From: Actinotalea sp. JY-7876
GTDB taxonomy: Bacteria; Actinomycetota; Actinomycetes; Actinomycetales; Cellulomonadaceae
Assembly (NCBI RefSeq): GCF_014042015.1
Contig: NZ_CP059493.1
Location: forward strand, 1,984,001 to 2,048,000
Length of the DNA: 64,000 nt
Direction of reading: 5' to 3'
In this document: positions 27,044 to 35,874 of the stretch, piece by piece
Position numbering within the stretch: position 1 is the stretch's first letter
Layout: each line of letters begins with the position of its first letter
Notes under the pieces: model-generated
The model's database searches: none
What the model saw: only the letters and a program-made list of their open reading frames with translations
What the model was told of the DNA's origin: nothing
Program-made: the position numbers and the translations under genes

Positions 27044-27394
27044 TCAGGCGAACGAGCCGCCGCACGCGCAGGAGCTGCCCGCGTTCGGGTTGTCGATCGT
27101 GAAGCCCTGCTTCTCGATCGTGTCCGCGAAGTCGATCTTCGCGCCGTCGAGGTACGGGACGCTCATGCGGTCCACGACGACCTCGACGCCGTCGTAGTCG
27201 CGCACCGCGTCGCCGTCGAGCAGGCGCTCGTCGAAGTACAGCTGGTAGATCAGGCCGGAGCAGCCGCCGGGCTGGACGGCGACGCGCAGGCGCAGGTCGT
27301 CGCGGCCCTCCTGCTCGAGCAGCGTGCGGACCTTGTCGGCCGCGACCTCGCTCAGGTCGACGCCGTGGGTGGCGGTCTCGGTGGTCTCGCTCAT
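27044..27394 (-). CDS. erpA: A-type iron-sulfur cluster insertion protein
   Basis: 116 residues, HesB/IscA fold. Three conserved cluster cysteines: C45 in GGCSGLIY, and C109 and C111 in SSCACGGSF. Delivers Fe-S clusters to apoproteins in the cytosol; homologous in place to Rv2204c. GGAG lies close before the ATG. Nearby Fe-S clients include NadA and the Rieske protein. Confidence 0.92.
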   Translation of the reverse strand: MSETTETATHGVDLSEVAADKVRTLLEQEGRDDLRLRVAVQPGGCSGLIYQLYFDERLLDGDAVRDYDGVEVVVDRMSVPYLDGAKIDFADTIEKQGFTIDNPNAGSSCACGGSFA

Positions 27395-27487
27395 GGTGTC
27401 TCCACGGGTTCTCGGGGCGGCAGCCCGGTCAACGGCTCAGGACTCGAACGGCTCACGGCTGGCACGGCGGTGGCCGTCGTCCTGGCC

Positions 27488-27511
27488 AACAGCGGACGGC
27501 GTGCCGCTGTT
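27488..27511. promoter_or_regulatory. Inverted repeat between glycerate kinase and erpA
   Basis: AACAGCGG (27488-27495) and CCGCTGTT (27504-27511) form an 8-bp stem with an 8-base loop. It could end glycerate kinase transcripts. A TAGGCT hexamer on the minus strand (27515-27520) would place an erpA transcription start within it, so an operator is also possible. Confidence 0.45.
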
Positions 27512-27525
27512 CCCAGCCTACGTCC

Positions 27526-28704
27526 TCAGCGTGACCACGTCCGCGCCACGCGCTCGGTGCGTGCCGCGAGCGTGCCGGCGGGGTCCGCCAGCGCGGCGGG
27601 GACCTGCTCGGGCCGCTCGGCGACCGCGTACGCCCCGGCGAGCCCGGCGGCCCCCCACTCGCGGCGGCCGATGAGGACCTGCCCCGCGACGGCGACCACG
27701 GGCACCCCGTGCGCCAACCCCGCGTCGGCCACCGCCTGCACGACCTTGCCGTGCAGCGACTGCCAGTCGAGCGCCCCCTCCCCCGTGACGACGAGGTCCG
27801 CGGCTGCCACGGCGTCCGAGAGCCCGACGGCGTCCGCGACGACCTGGGCGCCGGAGGTCACGCGCGCGCCGAGCACCGCCAGCGCGAAGCCGAGGCCGCC
27901 CGCGGCGCCCGCCCCCGGCAGCTGCGCGAGGGCGCGCCCGGCGCCGCGGGAGGCCGGGGACGCGAGCAGGTCGCGGCGCACGCCGTCGCGCGCGAGCTCG
28001 GCGCCGACGAGGTCGGCGAAGTGACCCAGCGCGCGCTCCAGGTCCTGCGCCTGCTCGGGCGTGGCGCCCTTCTGCCCCGCGAACCCCGCGCTCGCGCCGT
28101 GCAGCCCGAGCAGCGGGACGTCCACGTCCGTGGCCGCGACGAGGTCGACCGACGCCGTGCGGCGGCGCAGGTCCGCCAGACCGGCGAGGTCGGCAGCCGT
28201 CGTCGCGCCCAGGCCGCCGCCGCCGCCGCGGAGCACCGCCCCGCTCACGCCGAGGCCGGCGAGCAGGCCGGCACCCGCGTCGTTGGTCGCGGACCCTCCC
28301 AGGCCGACGACGACCCGCCGCGCGCCCAGGTCCAGGGCCGCCGCGAGCAGGCGACCGAGCCCGAACGAGCTCGTCACCGTCGGGTCGCGCCGGTCGGCGG
28401 GCACGAGGTGCAGGCCGACCGCCTGCGCGGACTCCAGGTAGGCGACCGGTCCGTCGTCGCCCGCGACGACCAGGACGGGCGCCGGGGTGTCCTCGCCGAG
28501 CGGTCCGGGCACGGTGACGGGCACCAGCTCGCCGCCGAGCGCGGCGCGGACCGTCTCGAGGAAGCCGGGGCCGCCGTCGGCGAGCGGGAGCCGGACCACC
28601 TCGTCGTGCGGCGCCCCGCGGCCCCACCCCGTCGCCATCGCGTCGGCGGCGGCACGCGCGGTCAGCGTCCCGGTGAAGCAGTCGGGGGCCAGGAGGATGC
28701 GCAC
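27526..28704 (-). CDS. Glycerate kinase
   Basis: 392 residues, GlxK/GarK family. Phosphorylates D-glycerate with ATP. Opens RILLAPDCFTGTLTA; GLGGSATNDAGAG is the characteristic glycine-rich segment, with VVTGEGALDWQS and a HGK stretch towards the C terminus. Equivalent in place to Rv2205c. GTG 28704 is the first start at the conserved N terminus. Divergent from nadA, with 42 bp between the two starts. Confidence 0.9.
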   Translation of the reverse strand: MRILLAPDCFTGTLTARAAADAMATGWGRGAPHDEVVRLPLADGGPGFLETVRAALGGELVPVTVPGPLGEDTPAPVLVVAGDDGPVAYLESAQAVGLHLVPADRRDPTVTSSFGLGRLLAAALDLGARRVVVGLGGSATNDAGAGLLAGLGVSGAVLRGGGGGLGATTAADLAGLADLRRRTASVDLVAATDVDVPLLGLHGASAGFAGQKGATPEQAQDLERALGHFADLVGAELARDGVRRDLLASPASRGAGRALAQLPGAGAAGGLGFALAVLGARVTSGAQVVADAVGLSDAVAAADLVVTGEGALDWQSLHGKVVQAVADAGLAHGVPVVAVAGQVLIGRREWGAAGLAGAYAVAERPEQVPAALADPAGTLAARTERVARTWSR

Positions 28705-28746
28705 CGGCACATCCTGCCCCAGGTGCCCCTGTGCGAAGATCCCGCC

Positions 28747-29985
28747 GTGAGCACCGTCACCCCCGCCGTCCCCGCCGCCGCGCCCGCGTTCGCGGAGCCC
28801 GCGGCCTCCGCGGCCCTGCTGCTCCTGGGCGCACGCTCGGACCTCGCGTCCGAGCGCGGCGTCGAGTGCGCCGGCGCCCTGCCGGACCCGTCCGACCCCG
28901 ACCTGGTCGAGCGCGCCCGCGTGGCGCGCGCGGCGCTCGGGGACCGGGCCTTCGTGCTCGGGCACCACTACCAGCGCGACGAGGTCATCGCCTTCGCCGA
29001 CGTCACCGGGGACTCCTTCAAGCTCGCGCGCGACGCCGCGGCACGGCCCGACGCCGAGCACATCGTCTTCTGCGGCGTCCACTTCATGGCCGAGTCCGCG
29101 GACATCCTCACCTCCGACGACCAGGCCGTCGTCCTGCCCGACCTGGCCGCCGGCTGCTCCATGGCGGACATGGCCGCCATCGGCCAGGTGGAGGAGGCGT
29201 GGGACGTGCTCACCGACGCGGGCGTGGCCGGGCGCACCGTGCCGGTGACCTACATGAACTCGACGGCGGCGATCAAGGCCTTCACCGGACGGCACGGCGG
29301 GACGGTGTGCACGTCGTCCAACGCTGAGGTCGCCCTGCGGTGGGCGTTCGACCGCGTCGGCGGGCGGGACGGCGACGGGGCGGTCCTGTTCATGCCCGAC
29401 CAGCACCTCGGGCGCAACACCGCCGTCCGCGATCTCGGGCTCGACCTGGACGACTGCGTCGTGTACGACCCGCGCCGCCCCGGCGGCGGGCTGAGCGAGG
29501 CCGAGCTCGCCGGGGCCCGGATGATCCTGTGGCGCGGCCACTGCTCGGTGCACGGCCGCTTCTCGGCGCAGAACGTCGCCGACGTCCGCGCCGCCGTCCC
29601 GGGCGTCACCGTGCTGGTCCACCCCGAGTGCAAGCACGAGGTGGTCGCGGCCGCGGACATGGTCGGCTCGACCGAGTACATCATCCGGGCGCTGGACGCC
29701 GCGGAGCCGGGCTCCGCCTGGGCGATCGGCACCGAGCTCAACCTCGTGCGCCGGCTGGCCCGGCAGCACCCCGAGCTCTCGGTGCACTACCTGGACTCCA
29801 CCGTCTGCTTCTGCTCGACGATGAACCGCATCGACCTGCCGCACCTCGTGTGGACCCTGGAGTCGCTCGCGGCGGGCCGCCTCGTCAACCGGGTGGTCGT
29901 CGACCCCGACGACGCCCACTGGGCCCGCGTCGCGCTGGACCAGATGCTCGCGCTGCCGGTCCGCCCGGCCCCGGCCACCCCGTGA
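28747..29985 (+). CDS. nadA: Quinolinate synthase
   Basis: 412 residues. Condenses iminoaspartate with dihydroxyacetone phosphate to quinolinate for NAD synthesis. It is a [4Fe-4S] enzyme: conserved Cys in GCSMADMA, in VHPECKHEV and in VCFCSTMNR; GHHYQRDEV and CGVHFMAESA are family motifs. No nadB or nadC lies in the window. Its neighbours include an Fe-S assembly gene. The GTG start lies in a 42-bp divergent gap without a convincing ribosome site. Stop overlaps the next gene (GTGA). Confidence 0.95.
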   Translation: MSTVTPAVPAAAPAFAEPAASAALLLLGARSDLASERGVECAGALPDPSDPDLVERARVARAALGDRAFVLGHHYQRDEVIAFADVTGDSFKLARDAAARPDAEHIVFCGVHFMAESADILTSDDQAVVLPDLAAGCSMADMAAIGQVEEAWDVLTDAGVAGRTVPVTYMNSTAAIKAFTGRHGGTVCTSSNAEVALRWAFDRVGGRDGDGAVLFMPDQHLGRNTAVRDLGLDLDDCVVYDPRRPGGGLSEAELAGARMILWRGHCSVHGRFSAQNVADVRAAVPGVTVLVHPECKHEVVAAADMVGSTEYIIRALDAAEPGSAWAIGTELNLVRRLARQHPELSVHYLDSTVCFCSTMNRIDLPHLVWTLESLAAGRLVNRVVVDPDDAHWARVALDQMLALPVRPAPATP

Positions 29986-30512
29986 CGCGTCAGCTGCGGC
30001 TCGCGCTCGGCGTCAGGTTCCCCCGCCCGGCCGTCCCCGGCCGGACGCTGCTCGAGCCGTCGGTGACCACGCTGCGCGTGACCCCCGCGGACCTCGACAT
30101 GTACCTGCACGTCAACAACGGCGTGTACCTGCAGATGATGGACATGGCCCGCACCAACCTCCTGGCGGACCTGGGCGCGCTGCCGCTGCTCGCGCAGCGC
30201 GGCTGGTACCCGGTCGTCGTGGCGACGACCATGACGTACCGCCGCTCGCTGCGGCTCGGCCAGCGGTTCACGATCACGTCGCGGGTCCTGGGCTGGGACC
30301 CGCGCGTCGTCTACCTCGACCAGGTCTTCGAGCGGGACGGCGAGCACGTGGCCCGCGGCGTCGTCGCGGGCCGGTTCCTCGCGCGCGGCGGCGGCCGCGT
30401 CGCGGCACCGGACGTGGCCGCGCTGCTCGGCCACGACGGGCCGAGCCCCGCCGTCCCGGCGCAGGTCAGCGCCTGGGCCGACGCGTTCGACGTCGCGCAC
30501 CGCCCCGCCTGA
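29982..30512 (+). CDS. Acyl-CoA thioesterase-like hot-dog protein
   Basis: 176 residues. DLDMYLHVNNGVYLQMMDMART is split by the catalytic-type aspartate of the YbgC/FadM/THEM thioesterase group. The rest forms one hot-dog domain followed by a short tail. Hydrolysis of acyl-CoA is inferred from the fold; the substrate is unknown. It is translationally coupled to nadA, with no obvious metabolic connection. Confidence 0.75.
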   Translation: MTRQLRLALGVRFPRPAVPGRTLLEPSVTTLRVTPADLDMYLHVNNGVYLQMMDMARTNLLADLGALPLLAQRGWYPVVVATTMTYRRSLRLGQRFTITSRVLGWDPRVVYLDQVFERDGEHVARGVVAGRFLARGGGRVAAPDVAALLGHDGPSPAVPAQVSAWADAFDVAHRPA

Positions 30513-30557
30513 GCGCGACCGCGGCGCCGCGGCCGCGCGCCCCCCGGCCCGCAGGCC

Positions 30558-30563
30558 TACGCT
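30558..30563 (+). promoter_or_regulatory. -10 element of the channel-FUSC fusion gene
   Basis: TACGCT, a 6-base spacer, then GTG 30570. Confidence 0.55.
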
Positions 30564-30569
30564 CCTGAG

Positions 30570-33500
30570 GTGGAGACCATCTGGCTGGTCCTCGGCGTCG
30601 TCGTGCTGGCTGCCACGCTGGTCGACGTCTTCCTCACCGCGCTCAACTACGACGAGGCGGGCTACCTGGCGGGCCGGGTCGCCAGCTGGCAGTGGCGTGC
30701 GCTGCGGCGCGTCACGCGCCGGCTGCCGCGACGCTGGCGGCCCCTGGCGCTGCGCCAGGTCACCGGGCTGCAGCTCATCGCCACCATCGTGGTGTGGCTC
30801 TTCGGGGTCATCACCGGCTTCGGGCTGATCTACCTCGGGCAGATGACCCGCGGCGCGTTCTCCGTCACCGGCACCGGGGCCCGGCTCGACCTCTTCGACG
30901 CGCTCTACTTCAGCGCGGCACAGCTCGCGACCGTCGGCGGCTCGGCGCTCACGGCGGAGACCGACGTCCTGCGGTTCCTCAGCATCGCCGAGTCGCTCAC
31001 CGGTGTGCTGCTGCTGTCCCTGGTGCTCACGTTCCTCCTCGGCGTCTACGACGTGATCGGCGACCTCAACGCCCTGTGCCAGCAGTTCGTGCCCGCCGAA
31101 CGAGGGGCCGGGTCGGCGGTCGCCACGCTCGCGCCGTACATCCGGGGCGAGGAGGTGCAAGGCCTCGACGGGCACCTCGACGGCGTCGCCGGCGCGCTGG
31201 GCAGCTACGTCTCCGGGCTGCGCCTGCACCACGCCGCCTACTACTTCCAGAGCGGGCAGGACCGGTTCGCGCTCCCCTACGCGCTGCGCATGGTCGGGGA
31301 CACGCTCGGCGCGCTGCGCTGGGGCCTGCCGTCCGGGCACCCCGCCACGAGCGAGCCCGCGCTCGTCCCGCTCACCTTCCAGCTGCTCGAGCTCGGGGAC
31401 TACCTCCAGCGGCGCCACGGCTGGCGGAGCGAGGCGGTCCCGTCCGTGGTCACCGCCGAGGAGTTCGCGCGGCAGGTCCGGGCCGATCTCCCCCGTCGTC
31501 CGGACGACGATGCCTGGGTGGCGCGCTTCGTGCACGTCGACCGCGACATGGCACGGCTCGCCGGGGTCGAGCCCCTCGCCGACGTGGACGACGCGTACCG
31601 CCGGTACAGCGCGTGGCTGCCCTTCGCCTACCGCACGCAGCAGACGACGCTCGCCGTCAGCACGGACCTCGACTACCGGCCCATGATCGTCAGCGACGAG
31701 CCGGTCTCGATCCTCCACGGGGAGGGCTCGCTCGCGCTGCGCCGCCTCGAGGGCGACGACGCCCTGCCGTCGGCGGCGCCGCCGCCGGCGCCGCCCGGGC
31801 CGCGCGGCCGGCTGTCCCGGTGGCAGGCCTTCGTCGACGAGCACGTGGCCCAGGTGGACCCCGGCTACGTCAGGCTGCGCGCCGCGAGCCGGGCGGTGCT
31901 CGCCGCGGTGCTCGGCGCGGCGTCCCTCGCGCTCGTGTTCCGCGCGACGGACGTGACCGGCGCGACGTCGGCCGCGATCTTCGGCGGCTTCGTCGGGATG
32001 CTGGGCACCGGTGTCTCGGCGGGACGCACGCGCCGGGCCCGCCAGATGACGAGCCTCCTGCTCCTCGTGCCGGTGGGCCTCGTGGTGGTGCTCGGCGCGC
32101 TGGCCTCGGGCTCGCGCCTCCTGACCGCCGTGCTCCTGGTGGGCGTCGCGCTCGTGGGCGTGTGGGTCGGACGGTTCGGGCCGCGGTGGGCGGCCCTGGG
32201 CCGGATCGCCTTCCTCGTCTACTACTTCGCCCTCATCCTGCGCCTCGAGCTCGCCGACGCCCCGCTGTACGCCGCCGCCGCCGTGACGGGGGTCCTGTGG
32301 GCCTACGTCATCAGCCACGTCGTGCTGCCCGACAGGCCCCGCCAGACGCTGCAGGCGGGCATCGACGGGCTCGGCCTGCACCTGGTCGCCTCCATGGGCA
32401 CGCTGGTCGACGCCGTCTCCTCGGGCCGGTGGGACCCGGACATCGGCCGGCGGGTCGCCGTGGACACCCGTCGGCTGCACCGGACCGCGGCCTTCCTGGC
32501 GGGGACGCTGGCCTCCGACGAGGAGGCGGGCGTCGACCCGGTGCGCAGCGCCGAGCTGCGGCTGCGCCTCTTCGACCTCGAGCTGGCGTCCGTCAACCTG
32601 ACGATGGCCGCCCGGGCGGTCACGGGCACCGCGTACTCGCTCGAGATGCGCGGCCGGCTGGCCGGGCGGCTCGCGCTGCTCCAGGCCCACCTGGCCGCCA
32701 CGACGGGACGCGCGGGCATCCCCGGTGCGGCGCCGTCGGGACCGCCGCCGAACCTCGAGCCGTGGCCCGCCGGGCCGGCCCCGGCCACGTGGCCGGGACC
32801 GGCACGCGCCCTGCACGAGGCGGCCGAGGAGCTCTACCGGGCGACCGACCGGCTCCACGGCGCCGAGGAGGCCGCTCTGGCCGGGACCGCGCCGCCCCGG
32901 CCCGACGTCGACCTCGACGTCGACGATGGCGCGCTCCTGGAGCTCGAGCGCGCCACCGCGGGCCCCCCGGAGCCCGCCGAGGGCCGCGGCATGGCGCCGA
33001 CGACCAGGCGCGCCCTGCAGGCCGCCGTCGCCACGGGCGTCGCGCTGGCCGCCGGCGAGCTCGTCTCGACCACGCACCAGTACTGGGCCACGCTCGCGGC
33101 CTACCAGGTGCTGGGCGGCACCGACGGCGAGACGTTCGTCAAGGGGGCCCAGCGGGTCGCCGGGACCGTGGCCGGTGCGGTGGTCGGGTTCACGATCGCC
33201 CTCAGCACCGGCTCGGACCCCGCCGTGCTCTTCCCGGTGCTCGTGGTGGCGGCCTTCGCCTCGACCTACTACCGCCCCGTCTCCCAGGCCGTGTCGACCT
33301 TCTGGGCGACCATGATCTTCGCCATGATCTACGAGTTCCTCGGGCGCCTGACGACGCTCGCGATCGAGATCCGCGTGCTCGAGACCCTCTTCGGTGCCGT
33401 GGTCGCGCTCCTGGTCGCCTGGTGGGTGTTCCCCACGCGCACCCGGACCAAGCTGAACGCGGACGCCGGGCGGCTCGCGGCCGACGTCGAGACGGTCGTC

Positions 33501-34013
33501 CTCGGCAGCCTGGAGCGCATGGCGGGCAACGAGGCGATCTCGCGCGCCGCGATCGACGACCGCCTCCTGGTCGTCAACCAGGACGTCCGCAGCGTCACCT
33601 CGACGGCCGCGCCCCTGCGCCGGTCGGCCGGCGCGCTGGAGGCCGGGGGCGTCGAGGCCCAGCTCACCACCGTCTGGGCGCTGACCTCGCACACCCGCCA
33701 CCTGGCGCGGGCGGTGCAGTACGCCGTGGGCGTCGGCACGGAGCTGACGCCGCAGGAGTGGCGCGGGCTGCGCGACGTCACGAGCCAGAACTTCGCGGCC
33801 CTGAGGGACACCCTCGCCGACCGGCTGCCCGGTCCGCTACGGGAGGACCTGGGCCTCGAGCGGCGGGACGCCTCCGGCGGGCCCGCGGCGCGGACCGACG
33901 ACCTCGTCCTGCACGAGCTGGAGCGGATCAACCAGACCGTCACGCTGCTGGTCAGCATGGTCTCCCCGGGGGCGGGCGCCGGCGCGGCGCCCGCCGACGC
34001 CGCGGCCCGCTGA
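30570..34013 (+). CDS. K+-channel-like pore fused to tandem FUSC transport domains
   Basis: 1147-residue membrane protein in three parts. Residues 1-165 look like a two-helix ion channel: an outer helix, a second helix near 68-90, a pore loop with LFDALYFSAAQLATVGGS, and an inner helix (about 138-160). The selectivity-filter position reads TVGGS (121-125) where K+ channels have TVGYG. A soluble helical stretch follows. First FUSC-type helix bundle at about 430-590, second at about 810-960, each followed by a cytosolic helical domain. FUSC proteins export aromatic acids or other organic anions, so an exporter with a built-in pore or sensor is inferred. Stands alone upstream of the urease operon. 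Confidence 0.8.
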   Translation: METIWLVLGVVVLAATLVDVFLTALNYDEAGYLAGRVASWQWRALRRVTRRLPRRWRPLALRQVTGLQLIATIVVWLFGVITGFGLIYLGQMTRGAFSVTGTGARLDLFDALYFSAAQLATVGGSALTAETDVLRFLSIAESLTGVLLLSLVLTFLLGVYDVIGDLNALCQQFVPAERGAGSAVATLAPYIRGEEVQGLDGHLDGVAGALGSYVSGLRLHHAAYYFQSGQDRFALPYALRMVGDTLGALRWGLPSGHPATSEPALVPLTFQLLELGDYLQRRHGWRSEAVPSVVTAEEFARQVRADLPRRPDDDAWVARFVHVDRDMARLAGVEPLADVDDAYRRYSAWLPFAYRTQQTTLAVSTDLDYRPMIVSDEPVSILHGEGSLALRRLEGDDALPSAAPPPAPPGPRGRLSRWQAFVDEHVAQVDPGYVRLRAASRAVLAAVLGAASLALVFRATDVTGATSAAIFGGFVGMLGTGVSAGRTRRARQMTSLLLLVPVGLVVVLGALASGSRLLTAVLLVGVALVGVWVGRFGPRWAALGRIAFLVYYFALILRLELADAPLYAAAAVTGVLWAYVISHVVLPDRPRQTLQAGIDGLGLHLVASMGTLVDAVSSGRWDPDIGRRVAVDTRRLHRTAAFLAGTLASDEEAGVDPVRSAELRLRLFDLELASVNLTMAARAVTGTAYSLEMRGRLAGRLALLQAHLAATTGRAGIPGAAPSGPPPNLEPWPAGPAPATWPGPARALHEAAEELYRATDRLHGAEEAALAGTAPPRPDVDLDVDDGALLELERATAGPPEPAEGRGMAPTTRRALQAAVATGVALAAGELVSTTHQYWATLAAYQVLGGTDGETFVKGAQRVAGTVAGAVVGFTIALSTGSDPAVLFPVLVVAAFASTYYRPVSQAVSTFWATMIFAMIYEFLGRLTTLAIEIRVLETLFGAVVALLVAWWVFPTRTRTKLNADAGRLAADVETVVLGSLERMAGNEAISRAAIDDRLLVVNQDVRSVTSTAAPLRRSAGALEAGGVEAQLTTVWALTSHTRHLARAVQYAVGVGTELTPQEWRGLRDVTSQNFAALRDTLADRLPGPLREDLGLERRDASGGPAARTDDLVLHELERINQTVTLLVSMVSPGAGAGAAPADAAAR

Positions 34014-34064
34014 GCGCACGCTCGGCAGATCCGCCCGTCCCTTTCGACCGAATCGCGCCCAGCA

Positions 34065-34094
34065 CTGTCGCATCCGGCGAGGGCGTCGTATGGT
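34065..34094 (+). promoter_or_regulatory. Candidate promoter of the urease operon
   Basis: -10 TATGGT at 34089-34094, with a weak -35 CTGTCG at 34065-34070 (18-base spacing). Transcription would start near 34101, giving a leader of about 50 nt. A 10-bp palindrome CTTCCGGAAG (34132-34141) includes most of the ribosome site. Confidence 0.45.
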
Positions 34095-34151
34095 CGAGAA
34101 ACGACTTCTGGCGGCCCCCGCGCCATTCCAACTTCCGGAAGGCGTGGACTC

Positions 34152-34457
34152 ATGGACCTCACTCCTCGTGAGATCGAGAAGCTGTACGTGTACCAGGTCG
34201 CAGAGATCGGACGACGTCGTCGGGAACGCGGCACGAAGCTGAATCTCAGCGAAGCGCAGGCACTGATCTGCGAGGCGATTCTCGAAGGCGCCCGCGACGG
34301 CAAGTCCGTCGCCGAGTGCATGGAGCTCGGAAAGCACGTGGTCGCCGAGACCGACTGCATGCCCGGGGTGCGAGAGCGGCTGCCGCTGCTCCAGGTCGAA
34401 GCGACCTTCCCGGACGGCAGCAAGCTCGTCTCGTGCCACGACCCCGTGGCGGCCTGA
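34152..34457 (+). CDS. ureA: Urease gamma subunit
   Basis: 101 residues, full length. MDLTPREIEKLYVY and the EAILEGARDGKSVAE and MELGKHVV segments are characteristic. Part of the trimeric UreABC unit that splits urea to ammonia and carbamate. GGAAGG stands 9 bases before the ATG. The next gene is not ureB but a chelatase-like gene starting 3 bp after the stop. Confidence 0.97.
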   Translation: MDLTPREIEKLYVYQVAEIGRRRRERGTKLNLSEAQALICEAILEGARDGKSVAECMELGKHVVAETDCMPGVRERLPLLQVEATFPDGSKLVSCHDPVAA

Positions 34458-34460
34458 GAG

Positions 34461-35324
34461 ATGTCGCTGGCCGACGAGGCCACCCGGCTGCTGCTCGTCG
34501 CAGGCCACGAGAGCGACGGCGGGATCGGCCTCGAGCCGCTCCTCGACGCCCTGCCCGGCGCGGTGGTCGCGACCGCCGGGCGACGCCTGCACGACGCCGT
34601 CACCCGCGCCCTGACCGAGGGTGCGGAGCGCGTCGCCGTGCTGCCGATGACGTGGGGCCGCGACCCGGTGATGGTGGCCGACGCGGCGAAGACGCTGCGC
34701 TGGCTGGACGCCGGAGCCGGTCGCGGACGCCTCGCGCTGTGCGACGACTTCGGCACGATCGACCACCTGGTCGCCGCGCTGCGGCGTGCGGCGACCCGCA
34801 CCGCCGCGGCGGAGCCGGGCGCCGCGATGGTGGTCGTCGCACGCGCCGCCGACCCCTTCGACGACGCCGAGCTGTACCGCGTGGCCCACCTGGTGCGCAC
34901 GCACGGCGCCGGGGTCCCGGTCGAGGTGGCGTGCGTGGCCGGCCCGGGTGACCTGGCCGACGTCGTGCACCGCACGCGACTGCTGGGCGCCCGCGGCGTG
35001 GTGCTCGTTCCGGCAGGGTTCGGACTGCCGGACGGCGTCGACGGGTTCGCCGGGACCACGTCCTACGGACCTCTCGTCTCGCGCGCGGCCGTCCTGGAGG
35101 TCGTCCGCCGCCGGCGCGACGCCGCACTGCACGCGCTGGAGCACGGGCGGACCGGCATCGAGGCCGGCCTGCTCGCCGACCACGGCCACGGCTACGCCCA
35201 CTCCCACGGGATCGACGGCGATGCCGGGCACGGCCACCCGCACGGGCACGGCCACCCGCACGAGCACCCGCACGGCACCGTGCCGGCCGGGTTCGAGCTG
35301 GCGGAGAGCCGGCCGAGCGGCTGA
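34461..35324 (+). CDS. CbiX-type chelatase-fold protein with His-rich tail, in urease operon
   Basis: 287 residues. Two CbiX/SirB-like half domains (about 8-110 and 121-225). The N-terminal metal-site histidine is kept ([10 protein letters not shown]16). The second one, expected in a PxFLxxGxH motif, is not evident; that place reads P62-MTWGRD. The second half has the [17 protein letters not shown] stretch seen in two-domain chelatases. Residues 241-271 form a tail with 12 histidines in HGH, HPH and HEH pairs, like the nickel-binding tail of some UreE proteins. It lies 3 bp after ureA, and the operon has no ureE. I infer a nickel chaperone or store for urease maturation. A cobalt or siroheme role is less likely, since no tetrapyrrole genes are near. 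Confidence 0.75.
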   Translation: MSLADEATRLLLVAGHESDGGIGLEPLLDALPGAVVATAGRRLHDAVTRALTEGAERVAVLPMTWGRDPVMVADAAKTLRWLDAGAGRGRLALCDDFGTIDHLVAALRRAATRTAAAEPGAAMVVVARAADPFDDAELYRVAHLVRTHGAGVPVEVACVAGPGDLADVVHRTRLLGARGVVLVPAGFGLPDGVDGFAGTTSYGPLVSRAAVLEVVRRRRDAALHALEHGRTGIEAGLLADHGHGYAHSHGIDGDAGHGHPHGHGHPHEHPHGTVPAGFELAESRPSG

Positions 35325-35332
35325 GGGCCCAG

Positions 35333-35360
35333 GTCCGGTGCGAGGGGGCGCGCACCGGAC
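35333..35360 (+). other. Hairpin inside the urease operon
   Basis: GTCCGGTGCG (35333-35342) pairs perfectly with CGCACCGGAC (35351-35360). It lies in the only sizeable gap of the operon (109 bp), before ureB. Partial terminator, RNA processing site or stability element are all possible. Confidence 0.55.
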
Positions 35361-35433
35361 GGACGACGACGCACGGCAGCACACACGCCCCCGCGGCATG
35401 CATGGATCACCCAGCAACCCGGAGGGCACGACG

Positions 35434-35874
35434 ATGCTAGGCAGCCCGAAGTACCACCACAGCGACGATGACATCGAGATCAACGCCGGGCGACCCACGG
35501 TCACCCTGACGGTGACCAACACGGGTGACCGCGGCATCCAGGTCGGGTCCCACTTCCACTTCTTCGAGGTCAACCGCGCCCTGCGGTTCGACCGCGAGCT
35601 GGCCTACGGGATGCACCTCGACATCCCGGCCGGCACCGGCGTCCGCATCGAGCCGGGCGACTCGCGCGAGGTCACGCTGACCGCCTACGCGGGCAGCCGG
35701 CGGGTCATCGGGTTCAACAACCTCGTCGACGGCGGCCTGGACGCGCGCCAGACCCGCATCGACGCCTTCGCACGCCTGGCGGCGGGCGGCTTCCAGAACG
35801 AGCCGTCGGGGTCGTCCTCCGCCGGTGACCAGGGCGCTCCGCGCACCGACTCCGCCAAGACGAAGGACAGCTGA
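35434..35874 (+). CDS. ureB: Urease beta subunit
   Basis: 146 residues. The conserved core ([25 protein letters not shown] onward) is followed by [10 protein letters not shown] and then a 35-residue Gly/Ser/charged tail longer than in the usual 101-residue subunit. ATG 35434 is chosen because GGAGGG lies 8 bases before it; an ATG at 35398 is in frame but has no such site. The stop overlaps the ureC start as TGATG. Confidence 0.93.
   Translation: MLGSPKYHHSDDDIEINAGRPTVTLTVTNTGDRGIQVGSHFHFFEVNRALRFDRELAYGMHLDIPAGTGVRIEPGDSREVTLTAYAGSRRVIGFNNLVDGGLDARQTRIDAFARLAAGGFQNEPSGSSSAGDQGAPRTDSAKTKDS

Noticed and set aside
29787-33701. 1304-codon open frame opposite nadA and the FUSC gene
   Set aside because: Antisense shadow of well-supported genes. 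Low-complexity Arg/Gly/Glu composition, no motif, and no promoter at its start.
34461-35324. Vitamin B12 or siroheme biosynthesis gene
   Set aside because: No other corrinoid or siroheme gene lies in the window, the second catalytic histidine is not evident, and the gene is embedded within 3 bp of ureA.
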